Assembly (NCBI GenBank): GCA_947561395.2 | Contig: OX387193.1 | Coordinates: forward strand, 35,476,255 to 35,540,254 | Direction: 5' to 3' | DNA length: 64,000 nucleotides | DNA from: Buxus sempervirens | Lineage: Eukaryota > Streptophyta > Magnoliopsida > Buxales > Buxaceae | In this document: positions 1 to 12,837 of the stretch, piece after piece | Layout: every line of letters begins with the position of its first letter | Numbering within the stretch: position 1 is the first letter of the stretch | Notes under the pieces: model-generated | The model's database searches: none | Told to the model about the DNA's origin: nothing | What the model saw: only the letters and a program-made list of their open reading frames with translations | Program-made: the position numbers and the translations under genes

Positions 1-984
1 GTAAGGAAATCTGCTAGCAATGATAACTTAAGTATGCGATGAGAATAAAATAATGGACAATTTCATGGACAATAGAAAAGCCATCACATACCACGAGAAT
101 TAGTAAGATGTTCTTTGTGAGACCCCAGATTCCTAGATAATTAGCAAACTCTAAACTGTGTAATTTATTGTGTAGATGAAGCTGGAGAAATCCAAATTTG
201 AAGCCAGCCAAGTGGCTAAGTCTAGGCTCATCAGTAATATATGAAGGTAGGCATCCCTTCTATTTGAGCAATCCTTAGGATTATTAGATAATTTATTAAT
301 GTAAGAAAGAATAGCTAAATGGTAATTTCATGTGCAGTGGAAGGAGTGGCAAGATGGTAAATCTTGGTGTCTTAAGGGAGAAGGGCAAAATTGGAATTTT
401 CCTTAGAGCATTTGGAGGAAAATTTGCTAAGTATGGGAATGCGGGTTTTGCCCCATTTGTATGAACCTAACCCCATCCCTTCTCTTCTCCATATTCCCTC
501 TTCTCCTCCACTCTCCTCTTCCACACTCTCCTCTCTACTCCCCATTCTCTCATCATCCATCTTGTTAATGAAGTGAGGGAAGAAACCCTTGCAAGAAAGG
601 AAGAAGAAGAACAAAGAGGGATTTTCATTTGGGTGAGATTTGGTAAGGTTTGTGAAGAACCAACCAAGGAGCTCATCAAGTGCTATTTGTGGCTTGCTAT
701 AGAAGCAAGGAGGCTTTCTTGTTTGCTTGCTAGAGGTAAGCAACACCCTCCCAACCTAGATTTTCGTTTTTCTCATTTTCGTATGCAATGTGGGAAAATT
801 GGGGGTTTTTAGTAAACTTGATTATCTTTGCAAATAGGAGAGGGATTTGTTGGGGGTTTGATGAGTAATAGGTGACCACACATGCTAGAGACAATTTAGA
901 GACCAAAAACCACAGAAAATAGTGAGATATGAAAAACCCTAGAAAATCACAAAATTCGGATTTTTCGCGACCTGAGAAATTTCT

Positions 985-1190
985 AGGGTGCCCGACAGAG
1001 CGCTCAAGCGCAATGTCGAGCGCCCGTTCAAAAATCTAGTTAAGGCGAGGTTGCTCGTTGGTGCTCGGGCACCCTATCGAGCGCCCCGCCTGTGTTTTTT
1101 TTTTAAAAAACCCAAGAGAGTTGAAGTTTGGCCTAAGCCGGGCGCCCAAACCAATGCTCGAGCAAGCACTCAGGCACCCATGCCCAGATT
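985..1190 (+). repeat. GC-rich leader repeat block (GCGCTCGAGCGCC-like)
   Basis: Irregular reiteration of GAGCGC, GCTCGGGC, GAGCGCCC and GCTCGAGC words, many of which are inverted copies of one another. It sits in the transcribed leader part of the LTR, the position where the other LTRs carry blocks of different sequence (7829-8100, 14475-14780, 20145-20400, 29085-29330, 59005-59165, 61885-62010). Confidence 0.6.
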
Positions 1191-1584
1191 TGAGGATTTT
1201 TCAGATTTTAGAGCAAATCCAACTACGGATTGTTTTTATTTGAATCCAACCCATGTACAAGTAGGAGTTAGGTGTCTAGGAAGTGTACACATATGAATCA
1301 TCTCAAAATTCCAAATGACAAAGATTTTGGGTACGTTCTACTGAAATAGGATTCCTAGAGTTTACATTCTAGATTTTTATGGGAATGGGATAATTTGATT
1401 CTACCACTTAGAACACCTTCCAAATGATCCTTGGAAGTATAAAACTAAAGCCAAATTAAAGTTGTACATGTTTCCAAAGAGTTGGGGCCGAGGTTGCCCA
1501 AGTGAGGTGTGAAATGCAAGATTTAACTCCGTAAATATAACTTTTTGGTATTGATTATTCTTATAAGCAGGTGATCTATTTTAG

Positions 1585-2045
1585 GGCATTGGCCCATTTG
1601 TTTGGCATGATATGAAGGGCATTAGCCCAGATATTGATATGTGTATGGAGGGCAGTGGCCCAGTTCCAAGACATGTTGTACGAAGGGCAGTGGCCCAAGA
1701 TTGACTTGGGTAAGGCCATGAGCTACCCTTGAGATTACACATGCATGGTTGACACATGGAATTGATTGAATGAGCACTTACATAATGAACAATCTTAAGT
1801 TATAGATCCATAAATTTAAGTAGGTATGTTTGTATATAATGCCATGACCTAGTGCTATTGTTCTTGTGTTACTGTATATTATTATATCATCCCGGCACCA
1901 AGCAACATCGATGGCCGATGCCCATTGCTACGGGGAATTGGCATGGATGCCTATACATCAAGGGTAATCGGCGTATAGATGCCTAACGTCAAGGGTAATC
2001 GGCGTTGGATGCCTAGCCATCATGAGGAATCGGTGAAGCTAGATG
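1585..2045 (+). repeat. Second LTR repeat block (GGGCAGTGGCCC and ATCGGCGT...GATGCC units)
   Basis: Four units of the type GGGCA(T/G)TGGCCCA, with self-complementary arms GGGC/GCCC, lie at 1593-1705. They are followed by three to four units of GGGTAATCGGCGT...GATGCCTA at 1895-2035. The position, roughly the last third of the LTR, corresponds to the blocks at 8690-9055, 15415-15830, 58035-58190 and 63120-63570. Confidence 0.55.
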
Positions 2046-3541
2046 GCGTCATGTGCAGTATGTATTAAACACCCTAAATAACAAAGTGATAGGAATAAAT
2101 GTATGATTGTTTATAAATAGTTGACTTGTACACCTAAGCACAGATTTGCACCAATTTTGTTACACTGAATTGCTGATGATTTCTTATTATTTCAACTACC
2201 CGCATGTCATGGTTTTACCGAATGATAGTGGCATAAACTGTGTTTTCACCGAGCATGCATGTGTTGCTTACTGAAACATTCGTCTCATAAGTTGTGTTAT
2301 TGTTTTGATTTCAGAGTTGTCGACGTCCGGTGTGAAGGACCGGATTGGGGATAGGGGAAAGGACAAGGCACCAGGGTATAGAGAGGAGGATTTTTACCGA
2401 CCTACTTAGGACTTTACTTCGCTTATACATGATAGTTGTATATTTCTTTTGGACTTGTAAAACTTCTAACTGAGAGGAGTGATTAAAACCCATATTTTGT
2501 AATAACCATAGTAGTATTGCATTTAACTTTGAAGTCTACGGGACTTGTTATACTTCACATATATATATAGACACACTTTTGATACACACAAGCATGAACT
2601 ATTCCATCACTTGCACTTGTCAGGAAAAATTTTAAATTATCCGCATTTTATTGGGTCGAAAACCAACCTGTGACGACCAGGGTGTGCGCGCTTCGGGAAA
2701 TGCCGCATCGTGGGGCTCACGGATTCTCGTGCGTGCGTCCGGGAGGGTAAAACGGGAAATTGGAGTTGCCACCTCCTAATGGGGTGCAGGCCGACACCTG
2801 GGTGCCTAAGTTTGTCTACTGGGCTGGTCTACGGCTTGAGATTCTAGGTAAGGTCTCGGTTACGGTCCGGGGAAGTCCGTAGACACCCTGGTCCGCCCCG
2901 TCGATTGACGGGTCCCATAGAGTTTTCCTGGTTTGAGTCAAATTTGGTTTCTCACCCGATTTTCCTAATCCAACATGTAATTTGGGTTAAGTCTGGCGGG
3001 ACCTCCTGAATGGTGTGGGTCCCTTTATTTGATTTTATCTTGCTTATTTTGAAATTCAAGTTGGAATTTAAATGATTTTTTATGCAAAAGTGGGCCGGGT
3101 CAGTTAGTGGGCCCATTAGGCAGGCCCACAATGGTGGCCAAGTGATTTATGTTGAACTTATCTTCTTTAAGGGCTAGACCTCAGGCTTGGGGCCCATTAG
3201 TCTAGACTTGGACCGGGTAGTCCATGGTTCAGTGGGTCAGGTTGTTGGACCCTACCCAGTTGGGTTGATGGGCTTAGTGGGCCCGATAGGCCCATGCCGG
3301 CAGTCACGGCCAAACCATTCTTACACTAAGCCAGCATGCTTCATTTTTATTGGGCTTTGGTGGGCCTCATAGGGTTTGGTCCACTGGATTTGCATTAATT
3401 ATCTTGTTTATTTTAAAAGTGATCTTGGGCTGGGTGGTTTCCGATTGACTCGGAAACCCTGCTGGTTCATCTGGTTCGGCTTAAACATCATAACCAATCA
3501 GCAAACATCAAGAAATCAAGTTTTTGGAAAATTTCAAAAGC

Positions 3542-3645
3542 AACCGAAATTTAATTTCGGTTAAGCATGCAAGACAGCATAACCGAAATCTAATTTCGAT
3601 TATGCAATGTTTCTGGTTTGACCGAAATTAAATTTTGATTAAGCC
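3542..3645. repeat. Downstream palindrome cluster, AACCGAAA...TTTCGGTT type
   Basis: Three inverted-repeat units. The first (3542-3562) has perfect 10-bp arms (AACCGAAATT / AATTTCGGTT) around one base. The next two, near 3582 and 3620, are degraded copies. They lie about 1.4 kb downstream of the TATA box in the LTR's own orientation, at the same place as 24410-24560 in copy 2, which has a different motif. Confidence 0.75.
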
Positions 3646-4986
3646 AGGGAACACCCCTGACCGATTTGTGTTCTCGAGCAACCTGTCGAAAGCACTTTTT
3701 GGACAGAGAACCAATCCAAGGTATTTGTGAGCATGTATAGGGTCTCTGTGGGCCCCTGTGTGGGCCCACAGTGGTTCGAAGAGAGCCATTTAACTCCTCT
3801 TTTTGGGTTTTCCAAAATCAAAATAGCAGGGGGATGGGTGGGGGGTCCCTCCCTCCTTTCTTTTGTAATGAACATCATTTAAACAAGGATCAAGCATCCC
3901 TGTTTTGGTCTTTGGCTCTCAGAAAAAGGAGCAAACATCCATGCACATTGGAGGGTATCAAACCAAGACAAAACATATTTTTCAAAGCATGATTGGATTA
4001 TATGAGGAAATAGGCAAACCAAGAGTAAAAATCTGATTTTCTATGCATGCATCCCTCACCCAACAGCAACATACTTAAGGTAACTAAACATGCTTCTAGC
4101 TAACTTGGAGATGATCATGCACGTGAGGTTTCTACGAAACCTAATGAGGTGATCTCATGCACTAACAAACAGCACCTTTAAGGGAAGCTAAATCATACTG
4201 GGACATGCCAAGATACCAACCGAAACTTCATGCTCATGACTCCACAAAATATTAGCATGCATTATTTAACTAACTATGAACCCTTGCATGCATAGAGATC
4301 ACAACTACTTCATATGCATATCAAGATCTAGAAGATGGCTTAAGGATACTTAAAGAAGGAGAAAGAAGGGGGGTTACATAAAAGGGGTACATTAGATTTT
4401 CGCAGGAGGAACATGCTCCTCACCTTGGTAAAAACAAAACAAAATGGGAACCAGCCAAAACAGTGGTTGAATGGGGGTTGTAATAACCACTTTAAACCAA
4501 CCGAACCACTCTCCGTACTCTCTTGGAACTACCGATACCTCTTCTCTTACCATAGAAGGGTACTAATACACCAAATGACCATGTGAAGATGATAAAGAGA
4601 TGAGGGAATCACCCATGGTGAGTAAAAGATGATACAACAACCACTTGAATACCAACATGCTCCAAATGAGCTAAAATTTATATATGTTGAATAAAATCTA
4701 GTGGGGAACCATACTTTACAGTTAAAATCCACTTTGAAGGTGTGCTTGAGGCTCCTTGTGGCACCACAACTCCTGCACAGCACTTCCTCCTCTTCAAATG
4801 CTCCTCAAGGTCTCCTCCAAGTGGTGAGAATGAAGGAAAAGGGTGGAGAGGGGGTTTGGGAGGGGTTGGATTAGGGTTTTAGGTGTTTTGGAAGGGTGGA
4901 GAGGGTAGAGAGGAAAGGTACGAGCAGGGTGGGGTGGGACAAAAATTCGACAAGCAACCAACCCCCAGCCAAATGGCTGGAGTCCC

Positions 4987-4994
4987 TATTTATA
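4987..4994 (-). promoter_or_regulatory. TATA box of LTR copy 1
   Basis: TATAAATA on the minus strand, about 850 bp into the LTR. The homologous LTR copy has the identical octamer at 25818-25825. The palindrome cluster 5007-5245 begins 13 bp upstream of it. Confidence 0.7.
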
Positions 4995-5006
4995 GGCAGA
5001 AAAAAG

Positions 5007-5245
5007 GTAACCGAAATTAATTTTCGGTTACACTAATTTTTCAGTATAACCGAAAATTAGTTTCGGTTATACCAGCTTTTGTTTGTAACCGAAATAGAAT
5101 TTTGGTTAGATTTGCACTTGATTAGCAATCATTTCTTGTCAGGTACAGAGTCAAAGAATTTGTCGGGCGATTTTTGATTTTACTTTATGAAACGGAATTG
5201 AATTCCTGTCATACACAAGTTGCGTATAACCGAAATTTGATTCCG
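5007..5245. repeat. Promoter palindrome cluster, AACCGAAA...TTTCGGTT type
   Basis: Unit 5007-5031 has perfect 10-bp arms (GTAACCGAAA / TTTCGGTTAC). Unit 5044-5072 has perfect 12-bp arms (GTATAACCGAAA / TTTCGGTTATAC). Further degraded units start near 5085 and 5226. Spacers between arms are 5 bp in the two best units. The cluster sits immediately upstream of the TATA box. Confidence 0.85.
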
Positions 5246-7828
5246 GTTATTCTGACAATATTTTTGATATTTGCAGATTGCTCCCTGGATTTGACCGATT
5301 TGACTGATTTGACAATTTGGATAACTGCAGATTGCCCCCTGCGCAATTTTAGTTTAATCCCTGAGATATTTTGTAGATTTTGGATATTTACGGATTGCCC
5401 CTTGAGATATTTTTCTGCGTCTCTCGCCACGTGTGCAGTTCCTTTACCACGTGTGCAGTTTCCGACATTGTTGCCCGGAAACTTCAACTGATCATATCTC
5501 CTTCATCCAGACTCTGATTCGAGCAAACTCAGTTGCGTTAGAACCGTATCGGAGCCCTCTATCCATTGGCATAGGGCTAAGCACCTGGTTTAGGGTTTAG
5601 CAGAAAGTCAACTTTCGGCTCCCCCCAAGTTTGACCGACTTGTAAATCCTTCATCCGGGCTCCGATTCCAGCAAACTCAGTTGCATTAGAACCATGTCGG
5701 GATCCTCTATCCATTGAGATAAAGCAAGGTGGCCAATTATCACTTGATCAAAAAGTCAACTTTTCACCCCTAAGGGTTTGACTTTCCGTCTAGGGTTTAC
5801 ATTTCCGGCTCTTCCGAGAGCGCAAAAATGAGGTGCTTACACAGGGATAGGGGGATGCCTTGGAGAGGCATACCTGGTTCTGAGTCGTTACATTTTTACT
5901 CACTGTATAGTATTTCACTTCATGTTTTATTAATCTTTTAAAACATATAATTATGAGTCAAGCCATTTCTACTAGTGCATGGTACCTAATCCAAATAATA
6001 ATACTAGTCATTTCTTTGAAATAGTAACTCATGGTCTGTTGCCTCAAATCCACAGAATTATAGTGCTCAGACACACTGTGGAATGATCCAAATTAAGGCT
6101 GGATACCACCGTTGCCCACTTTTCTCCTAACCCAAGGGCTGGTTGACAAAACCATAGCCCATTTATTTCCCAATAATACAGGACCAGCTGGGTTAGACTA
6201 AAAAGCTCAATCATAAACATGATTGGGAGCAAATATCCTTGTGTGGCCATCCACAGGGTTTATGGTGTTTCAACCTAGGGGTACCTTTTTCACTTCCCCC
6301 ACTATTTTATCGTTTCTGGGCTCCAACCAGAGGCAACATGGGGATCATCCCTGAGGCCACATCCTGGCCACTAGACCAGTGCCACATCCATGAGACCACC
6401 CATGAGTCACTACTTCAGGTGATGCATACCAATAAATAAGATACACATTCAATTTACATAACCCAATACATTCCTTGAGTATGAATAAAATAATGTAACA
6501 TATATCCGTCCGTTCCTTGCAATATTAAATTATGCAAGCTCCTCACATATTCTGGTCATTGCTAAAAATTAAAATAAGAATGAGAAATAAGACCCATTGC
6601 AAGTATAGAATTTAACGAGTTATTCAAACAATTAAATAACCAATTTCTATCCATTTTTTTAGGTGGATTTGGATTTCAGATTCTTAATTTCCAGTCCATT
6701 CATAAGATTGATTTGGATCCCATGTTTACAACAACAACAAAATCAAACAAAGCTATCAAGTTACAAAGAACATAAATTTTCTTCCTATTCCAAACCCTAT
6801 AAGCTTTGAATACTGAATCGATTCCAATTCAATTTGAACACCTCAAAATCTTTATAAATTTGTCAAATAAGTAGAATAAACCTCTCTGAAAATTCATATT
6901 TTAGTTCATATATCATTACTAATAAAAACAAGACACTACATCTGTAAGACCCCAGTTTTGAGTAGAAAAAAATAATAATAATAAAAATAATAAACAATAT
7001 AAAATAGTAGGTAAAATAAAATATATGCAAAAGTATGAACACATGGATTTATGGACAGGCTTAATCAAAATTTGTTTATTGCTGGAGATTTGTGGTCATT
7101 AGTTGTCAAAGAGAATAAGCTTAAGTGGATGCGGGAAAATGTAGGGTTTTCAGTGGGCGAGCATGCACAGGATCAAGGCTTTTAAAAGGTTGTCGTGCGG
7201 CAATACGCATGGGAGCGTGTGGAAGGTATATATACTAAAGGGGAAATTAGGTTTTTGGTTTGGAATGCTCGCATCATATTTTTATAACTGAAGAGGTTTG
7301 GTGTTTTGCGGCTACTATGGCGATTAGGGTTTCTCTGGGAAGAGATGAGAACCGCGAGAGCTACGACTGGATTAGTGGAGTTGGAGATCCAGATTTCAGT
7401 GGGTTTTTCCTCTCGCGAGCAGGGGATCAGTTCGGCGACCTTCGCATCCACGCGCGCAGCCGGAAGTCATGCTCGGCCGGCTGTGGAATAAGCTTTTGTT
7501 TCTCGGATTAAGCGTATACTTGTGAGTAGCACTGATTTACAACTGGGGTTTTGTGTTTTATGTTTCTCTCGAGATTATTCTGATGCATGGGTTATATATA
7601 AAGTGATAGTGTGAGTTTTCTGGTTTTTCTGGTTTTCGGGAAATTACATGAACAGAGTCTCCGGATTTAATTTTATATTTGAAAATGAAAGTATTTAGAT
7701 TAATTCCAAATATGGTTGGGAAGTCTTCTGGGAGTATTAGGAGTGTAGTAGAACAATTACAGAGGTTCACAAACCGGCCAGTCATGTAGATCTCGAAATA
7801 ACAGAGAAATGAAAATCACAGGGGGTAT

Positions 7829-8100
7829 CCGCTCACCTCGCGCTCACCGGCGCTCACCTCAGAGGTAGGCGCCCCGTTAAAAACGACCCACCGCCGAGCT
7901 CGCGCCCGGCTGCCGCTCAGCTCGCGCTCAGCGGAAAACTATGCGCCCATCTCGCGCGAATCTCGCGCCCACCTCACGCCCATCTCGCGCTCAGCTCACG
8001 CTAACCTAGCGTCGGGTGAGCGGCAGGTCGATTTTACCCTTTTTCTTCACCGCCGACCGGCGCTCACCTCGCGCCCACCTCAGTAAGTGAGCGGCAGACC
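7829..8100 (+). repeat. GC-rich leader repeat block (GCGCTCACCTCGCGC-like)
   Basis: About fifteen overlapping copies of GCTCACCTC, GCGCCCACCTC, CTCGCGC and CCGCTCAGC words, interrupted once by a TTTTACCCTTTTTC stretch. It occupies the same LTR position as the unrelated blocks in the other LTRs of the window. Confidence 0.7.
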
Positions 8101-8689
8101 TATTTTGCTTATTAAATTGGAGATTTGAATTAACTAAGGGTATTTGGGTTACCTGAGGATTAAACCACTTCACTATTCACTTGTTTAGGAACCCTGGAAA
8201 TCTATTTTTGCCTAGGAAACTATTAGAGGAAAATTGAGTGAATTTCTTAAAAGCTTTCAAGTTGAGTTTAGGTTATTCATGAATATTATGCCGGATACCA
8301 AACCACTAAGAGTCACTAATTATACTTCCTCTGTTTTATACACTGTTTTGATTGAGGAGTTATTCTATTTCTGGTTTCACTGGTTTGGAAACTTTAAATC
8401 TATTGTAAAGATTTCCTTGGTATGAATGAATTGAGTTTTACTTTCATATGACTTGTGTTACGGAAAATGAGAAAATACTGAATGTACTTGAGGTACTGCT
8501 TGGTCCAGAGGGACAGGTGACGAATTGTGATGAGTTTTACATGATATGAAATGAATGGTTTTTCTTTGATATTGGTATTGAGATTATACGATGTTTTACT
8601 GTTTTGGTCTAGCTTGTCCTGGATCCAGAGTCTAAGCTTAGTAATGTGATGTTATTGTTGGTTGTTGAAATTGCATGGCCTTGTGTGTT

Positions 8690-9055
8690 GCCACGACCGG
8701 TGTAGAGCAGCCAGAAACCCTGAGTAGGCCTGGTTGTCAATGCAGAAACCCGGGGAGTAGGCCTGCATTGGATGACGAAACCCTGAGTAGGCCGTCATTT
8801 CAGAGTTTCCGAAACCCTGAGTAGGCCGGAACTGTGTACATGGAGGTGTGGAGTGTCTACTTGGCATGTTTAATTTATCAACTGAACAATAGTCATGACA
8901 TTGACCAATGTTGGTATTTGATTTTGTTTGACGTGATATGTTTTATTCGCTGGTTGTTGGTATTTATGGTTCATGGAATATTGTTTACCGATTATTGGGT
9001 ATTGTTCTTCCCGCCGGTGTAGAGCAGCCAGAAACCCTGAGTAGGCCGGATATAC
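8690..9055 (+). repeat. Dispersed units GAAACCCTGAGTAGGCC in LTR
   Basis: Six units of (C/A)(C/G)AAACCC(T/G)GAGTAGGCC at about 8710, 8745, 8778, 8812 and 9030, spaced irregularly. Related blocks lie on the minus strand at 58035-58190 (same AAACCC core) and on the plus strand at 63120-63570 (core mostly changed to ATACCC). Confidence 0.7.
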
Positions 9056-9624
9056 ATTTGGAGGCGTGGGCATGGTTATGAGAAGACTTGGTGTTATGTG
9101 ACATTGGTATATCTGGAATTATATCTTGAGATACAAAATTATGCTTATTTCCTATGTTGTTGCCAATTAATCATTATTTTATCGATATCTTCGGGATTGG
9201 AAACGGATTGTTATTGCTTGATTTACCTGATGGTTTTCCGCACTGATATGAATTGGATTATTGAAGTTTAGTCGGATTATTCGGAATATGCGTATTATCA
9301 TCATTGTACATGGTTATAATCGTGGCATGTTTTAGAACTGAAATAAATGTATTTGTGCATGCATGTGCTGCTCACTGGGATATTCATATCTCATTCCGTA
9401 TTGTTTTGTTTTGTTTTCAGCTGCTCCTGGAGAGGACGATACTTGCGGGTAGTTACTTGGTCATGTGAGTTTATTTTCGTTTGGGATTATTTAGCGCACT
9501 CTGTTATATAGTTATTGTTGTATTCATGTTTTTCCTTCACTCTGATATTGCGATCCTGTGTTTTATAATAACCTCTGGAGACGAGTTACGGGTTTTTCAT
9601 GTGACTCGGATCCGGGGCGTTACA

Positions 9625-12203
9625 ACATCTTACCTCATCCTAACCCGATAAACACAATCTTTGAAACTACATTAACAAATTCACAAGCAAATAAATTTCA
9701 GAATTCAGCAAGTATTTAGGGATTATAAAATCTCTAAAATTAATTAATTTCTCCTTTCAAATGATCAGATTAAAACCCTAATAAAATATAAGTCACATAA
9801 ACAATAAACAAGCATCAAATTGCACACATAACACTCTCTATTATTTTCTTTCCTCTCATTTGACATCTACAAAACCCAACCACATTAAGGAAGAGTATAA
9901 AAATGGGAAGAAAGCCAGCAAAATTGCTGTACCAGATGTCACTTCCCATTCCATGTACATAAAAATAAAAGAACTACTAGGATTTCCATACCGATGAAGT
10001 TTCCCCAATTTTTCTTGGCTTTTCCCCTTGATTGTCCTCCTTCTTCCTCTTCTTTTCTCCCTCTTTTTCTCCTCTCCTCTTGGCTTGGACGTGCTCCACT
10101 CTTCCTTAGATCTCTTATGGTCACAAAAAGTGACCATCCAACTTCTCTTATATGCTTTAACATGATACGGTGTGGTGTCACACCACCGAAACCCGTATTG
10201 TCACTTATTTTTGTGTTTTATTCTCATCTCACATCACATTAAACTAAAATTCATATATCAACATACCTACACATAAATACAACTTATAATAATATTTTCA
10301 CATTAAAATAATAATAAAAAAATTAATAAAATAAAAATAACATTACTTCCTTACTTTTTCATGCATAATGCATTATAACTTGTTATTTGAATGAATTCCA
10401 CTTTCTTTCTCTTTATCAATTGTTTTCTCAGGATAAAATTATTCCACAAACATATCTCAATATATATATCACATTCCCATCATAAATTTTAACCCTTTTA
10501 AAAATTTATTTTCCCATTAAAAATGACTAAAAATGCCATTTTATTGCATTTTAATATTATGGTTGTATAAAAAAATTAGGGATATTACATTGCAAAATTT
10601 TTCTGATACCATTTGTAATATCCCTAACTTTTATATGCAGTCATAATATTTGCCAAATATTAAGATTGTAGCAAATTGAAACAAAACTGCTTGGATAAGA
10701 TGAACATCAAAAAACAACTTTTCAAATAAAAGCTAGTTGTTTGTTACAGCATTTCACAGACACGATTAACCTGACAGCCCTGGTAGTTCATCTTGATACA
10801 ATAGTATAACAACTCTCAGATGCCTATAAAGATAGCTGAGTAAAATGGCACCAGAGGAAAACATGTCAAACACATTCAAGCTAAATTCAATGGTTTGGTT
10901 AACACAGATTGGTTGATTATCCAAGTAGGAAGACATCAAAGATCAAAGACCAGATTCACCCTTTGGTAGATAATGTTCAAAAACAGTGAATTCAAAGAGT
11001 CCAACTCCATTATAGCAGAGACTACAGAAGTCGATTCACTTCATGTAAACAATATTAGACATGTATTAGCATGTATAAAAACTCTTGATCTCTATTCACC
11101 AATGGATATTGAGGCAATTATAATGCAATCTATAAAAACAATGTCAGCATAAATCCCAAGCGAACCACCTAACCTGAACTATGATAGATGTTGTAGTATT
11201 TGGATTGACAGTCAAAAGGCAAATACCTTGTAATGTCCTCTTCAGTATCATCTAATTAGTATAAAAATATTGGATACTTTACTTTTTATGTCGTCTATCA
11301 CATAAGATTAAAACATGAATAAAATGTTTCCAAATAATTCACAAATTAGCTTAGAAAATCACCATAAAATGTATCGGAATCCCATGAATTTTTATTTTTT
11401 AGGAAAAGGGAAGGACAAACACAAAAAAGTATGCAGAGATCTCATGAGTTGAGTTCTTGTAGCCAAAATGAGTGGTGAAGTGAGCACTGGCTTCCATCAC
11501 CTAAAATAACAAATTTCAAATTACGGAACAACCATAGGCTAATAATAAAACAACAATTCAGATGTAAATCTACCATGTGATAATATCATATTAGCAACTG
11601 CAAAGTCAAGACCAGGACTTACCTTGGTGTCATAGAATTTGAGAACTCAGCTTCTTGTTTACATCAGGATTGAGACCTCCAATAGATATCAGCTCTCCAT
11701 ATAAATGGGTACTTGATTGAGTTTGTAGGGTGAAGCATGAGGTATGCTATCAATTGCTTCCGAAAGTATCCAATATTTTCTTGTTACATTGGAAATGAAA
11801 CAGTTGCTATAAAAAATGTGTAAATGTTAACCACATCAAGTTGCATATGAATATAAATACTTGCTTGCCCGAACCCTTTGGACAATCGATGTCCATCCCA
11901 ATAATCCATGAACTTCATTAAGAATACACTACAATCGATACTACACAACAAGTGGAAGGAATCAAGTCAAGGTAGACATGGCTAGTAATAGAAGTTACTT
12001 GTGTTAGTGGGAGTCAATGGGAGTAACCAAGTAAGCAACGTAAGGGCACAATTTAATATCACATGTATGCTCGATTACTTATGGTAACACATGAGTGATA
12101 AAGTAAAACAACTTATGCCCTACTTTGACGGGGCACAGACACAGGGTAAATTGGCCACTCCTGCACTCTCTTGTCACAACCAGGTTTAAGCTCCTCAAAG
12201 ACA
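9625..12203. other. Non-coding, decayed repeat sequence
   Basis: 9625-10589 continues the decayed minus-strand LTR. 10614-12203 is AT-rich and contains no reading frame or motif I can assign. The only clear structure is the pair of head-to-head LTR-like termini around 10590-10613. Confidence 0.4.
10590..10613 (-). other. 24-bp spacer between head-to-head LTR-like ends, with a PBS-like decamer
   Basis: TGTAATATCCCTAA occurs outward on both sides: minus strand ending at 10589, plus strand starting at 10614, with similarity for about 38 bp on each arm. The spacer read on the minus strand contains TGGTATCAGA, the initiator-Met tRNA primer-binding decamer used by many plant LTR elements. Either two LTR starts are head to head, or a minus-strand 5' LTR and PBS are joined directly to a 3' LTR after an internal deletion. 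Confidence 0.45.
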
Positions 12204-12837
12204 TCACCAAAAAATTTTGTCTGCATTGCCAATTGCACCATTCAATATCAAATTATATAATATATTGACACTATATAGTTCTTTCCATACCAATTTAGTT
12301 GAAATAGCACGATAATGATTAGGCCGTTTATTCGCCAAGGAATCTAACACTTCTACCCGCTTCTCCAACATGTTCAAAACAACAAGGAACCAATGGCTCC
12401 TCTTCAAAATGGGTAGGAAAACCTACCAAATGACAATCAAGTTGTACTAGCTGTTACTAATGATCTAAAAGAGAATAATAAAAAAATTCGCAGTTTATCA
12501 TACCATATGACACCGAAGCAAATTAAATCCTAGAACATCATGTGCAAAATGCCTTCGTACACCATCTGTGTAAAACCCCGACCCGGATTATATCATAATT
12601 ATTAAGATTAATTATCTAAAGTGTGATTATTAGACTAATTAAGTACTTGTGTTATGAAAATGAAGTAGATGTGGATTATACTTCAGGATTTAGGGAAATC
12701 AAATTGAACTTTAGTGAAGTTATTAAGGTAAGCTTAGTTAATGTTAGGTCTTAATTTCAATTCGCTGAGATACCCTCCAAGTAGTTTAGTGAATTGAAAA
12801 TCAAATTCTGAAAAATTAGAGTTAAGTGTACCTAAAG

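Larger units (their letters stand above)
2683..5841 (-). mobile_element. Solo LTR, large Tat/Ogre-like family, copy 1 (TSD CAGGG)
   Basis: On the minus strand it starts TGTAAGCACC and ends GCGCGCACA. Direct CAGGG repeats flank it at 2678-2682 and 5842-5846, so this is a complete single LTR (3159 bp) inserted in the LTR of 1-5892. The 3' end on the minus strand carries GGTGGCAACTCC-type sequence like the LTR ends of the Tat element at 30658-51895, which suggests the same broad lineage. It aligns along most of its length with 23367-26784 but differs completely in its palindrome clusters. A TATA box and two palindrome clusters are listed separately. No internal domain remains, as expected after LTR-LTR recombination. 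Confidence 0.85.
1..5892 (+). mobile_element. Plus-strand LTR, left end outside window, split by a nested LTR
   Basis: Segments 1-2682 and 5842-5892 read as one plus-strand LTR. It ends in GTCGTTACA at 5892, like the GGGGCGTTACA ends of the other LTRs here. The order of parts matches those LTRs: a pyrimidine-rich stretch (480-560), a leader ending in a splice-donor-like AG|GTAAGC near 735, a GC-rich short-repeat block (988-1190), then a second repeat block (1585-2045). No TG start is visible, so the left end probably lies before base 1. Small reading frames here are not credible genes. The family is not recognised. The assignment rests on structure and the right terminus only. Confidence 0.55.
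6943..9624 (+). mobile_element. Solo LTR (TSD ACATC)
   Basis: Starts TGTAAGACCCC and ends GGGGCGTTACA, with ACATC at 6938-6942 and 9625-9629. The 2682-bp sequence has a TATATATA box near 7227-7234, a GC-rich leader block (7829-8100) and a CCGAAACCCTGAGTAGGCC block (8690-9055). The last kilobase is closely related to the minus-strand LTR at 57383-60401 and to the LTR starting at 60784. No open frame resembles a protein I know. Confidence 0.9.
5893..10589 (-). mobile_element. Decayed minus-strand LTR, split by a nested solo LTR
   Basis: The right end (minus-strand start) is TGTAATATCCCTAA at 10589. A minus-strand TATA-like CATATAAGAG lies near 10150, with the inverted repeat GGTGTG...CACACC (about 10170-10185) just upstream of it, the arrangement seen in other LTRs here. 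6040-6420 may be its second repeat block. The far end was not found, so the left boundary is only the start of unassigned sequence. It is interrupted by solo LTR 6943-9624. No coding capacity is seen. Confidence 0.4.

Noticed and set aside
988..1296. Plus-strand open frame of 102 codons
   Set aside because: Covers the GC-rich repeat block of an LTR; no family resemblance and no codon-style signal.
3542..5245. CRISPR-like look of regularly spaced palindromes
   Set aside because: Spacing is irregular, units degrade, there are no cas genes, and the setting is plant LTRs.
9856..10242. Charged frames on the minus strand (KREKRRGRR) and their plus-strand counterparts
   Set aside because: Low-complexity purine-rich LTR leader; the equivalent segments in other LTRs are not open.
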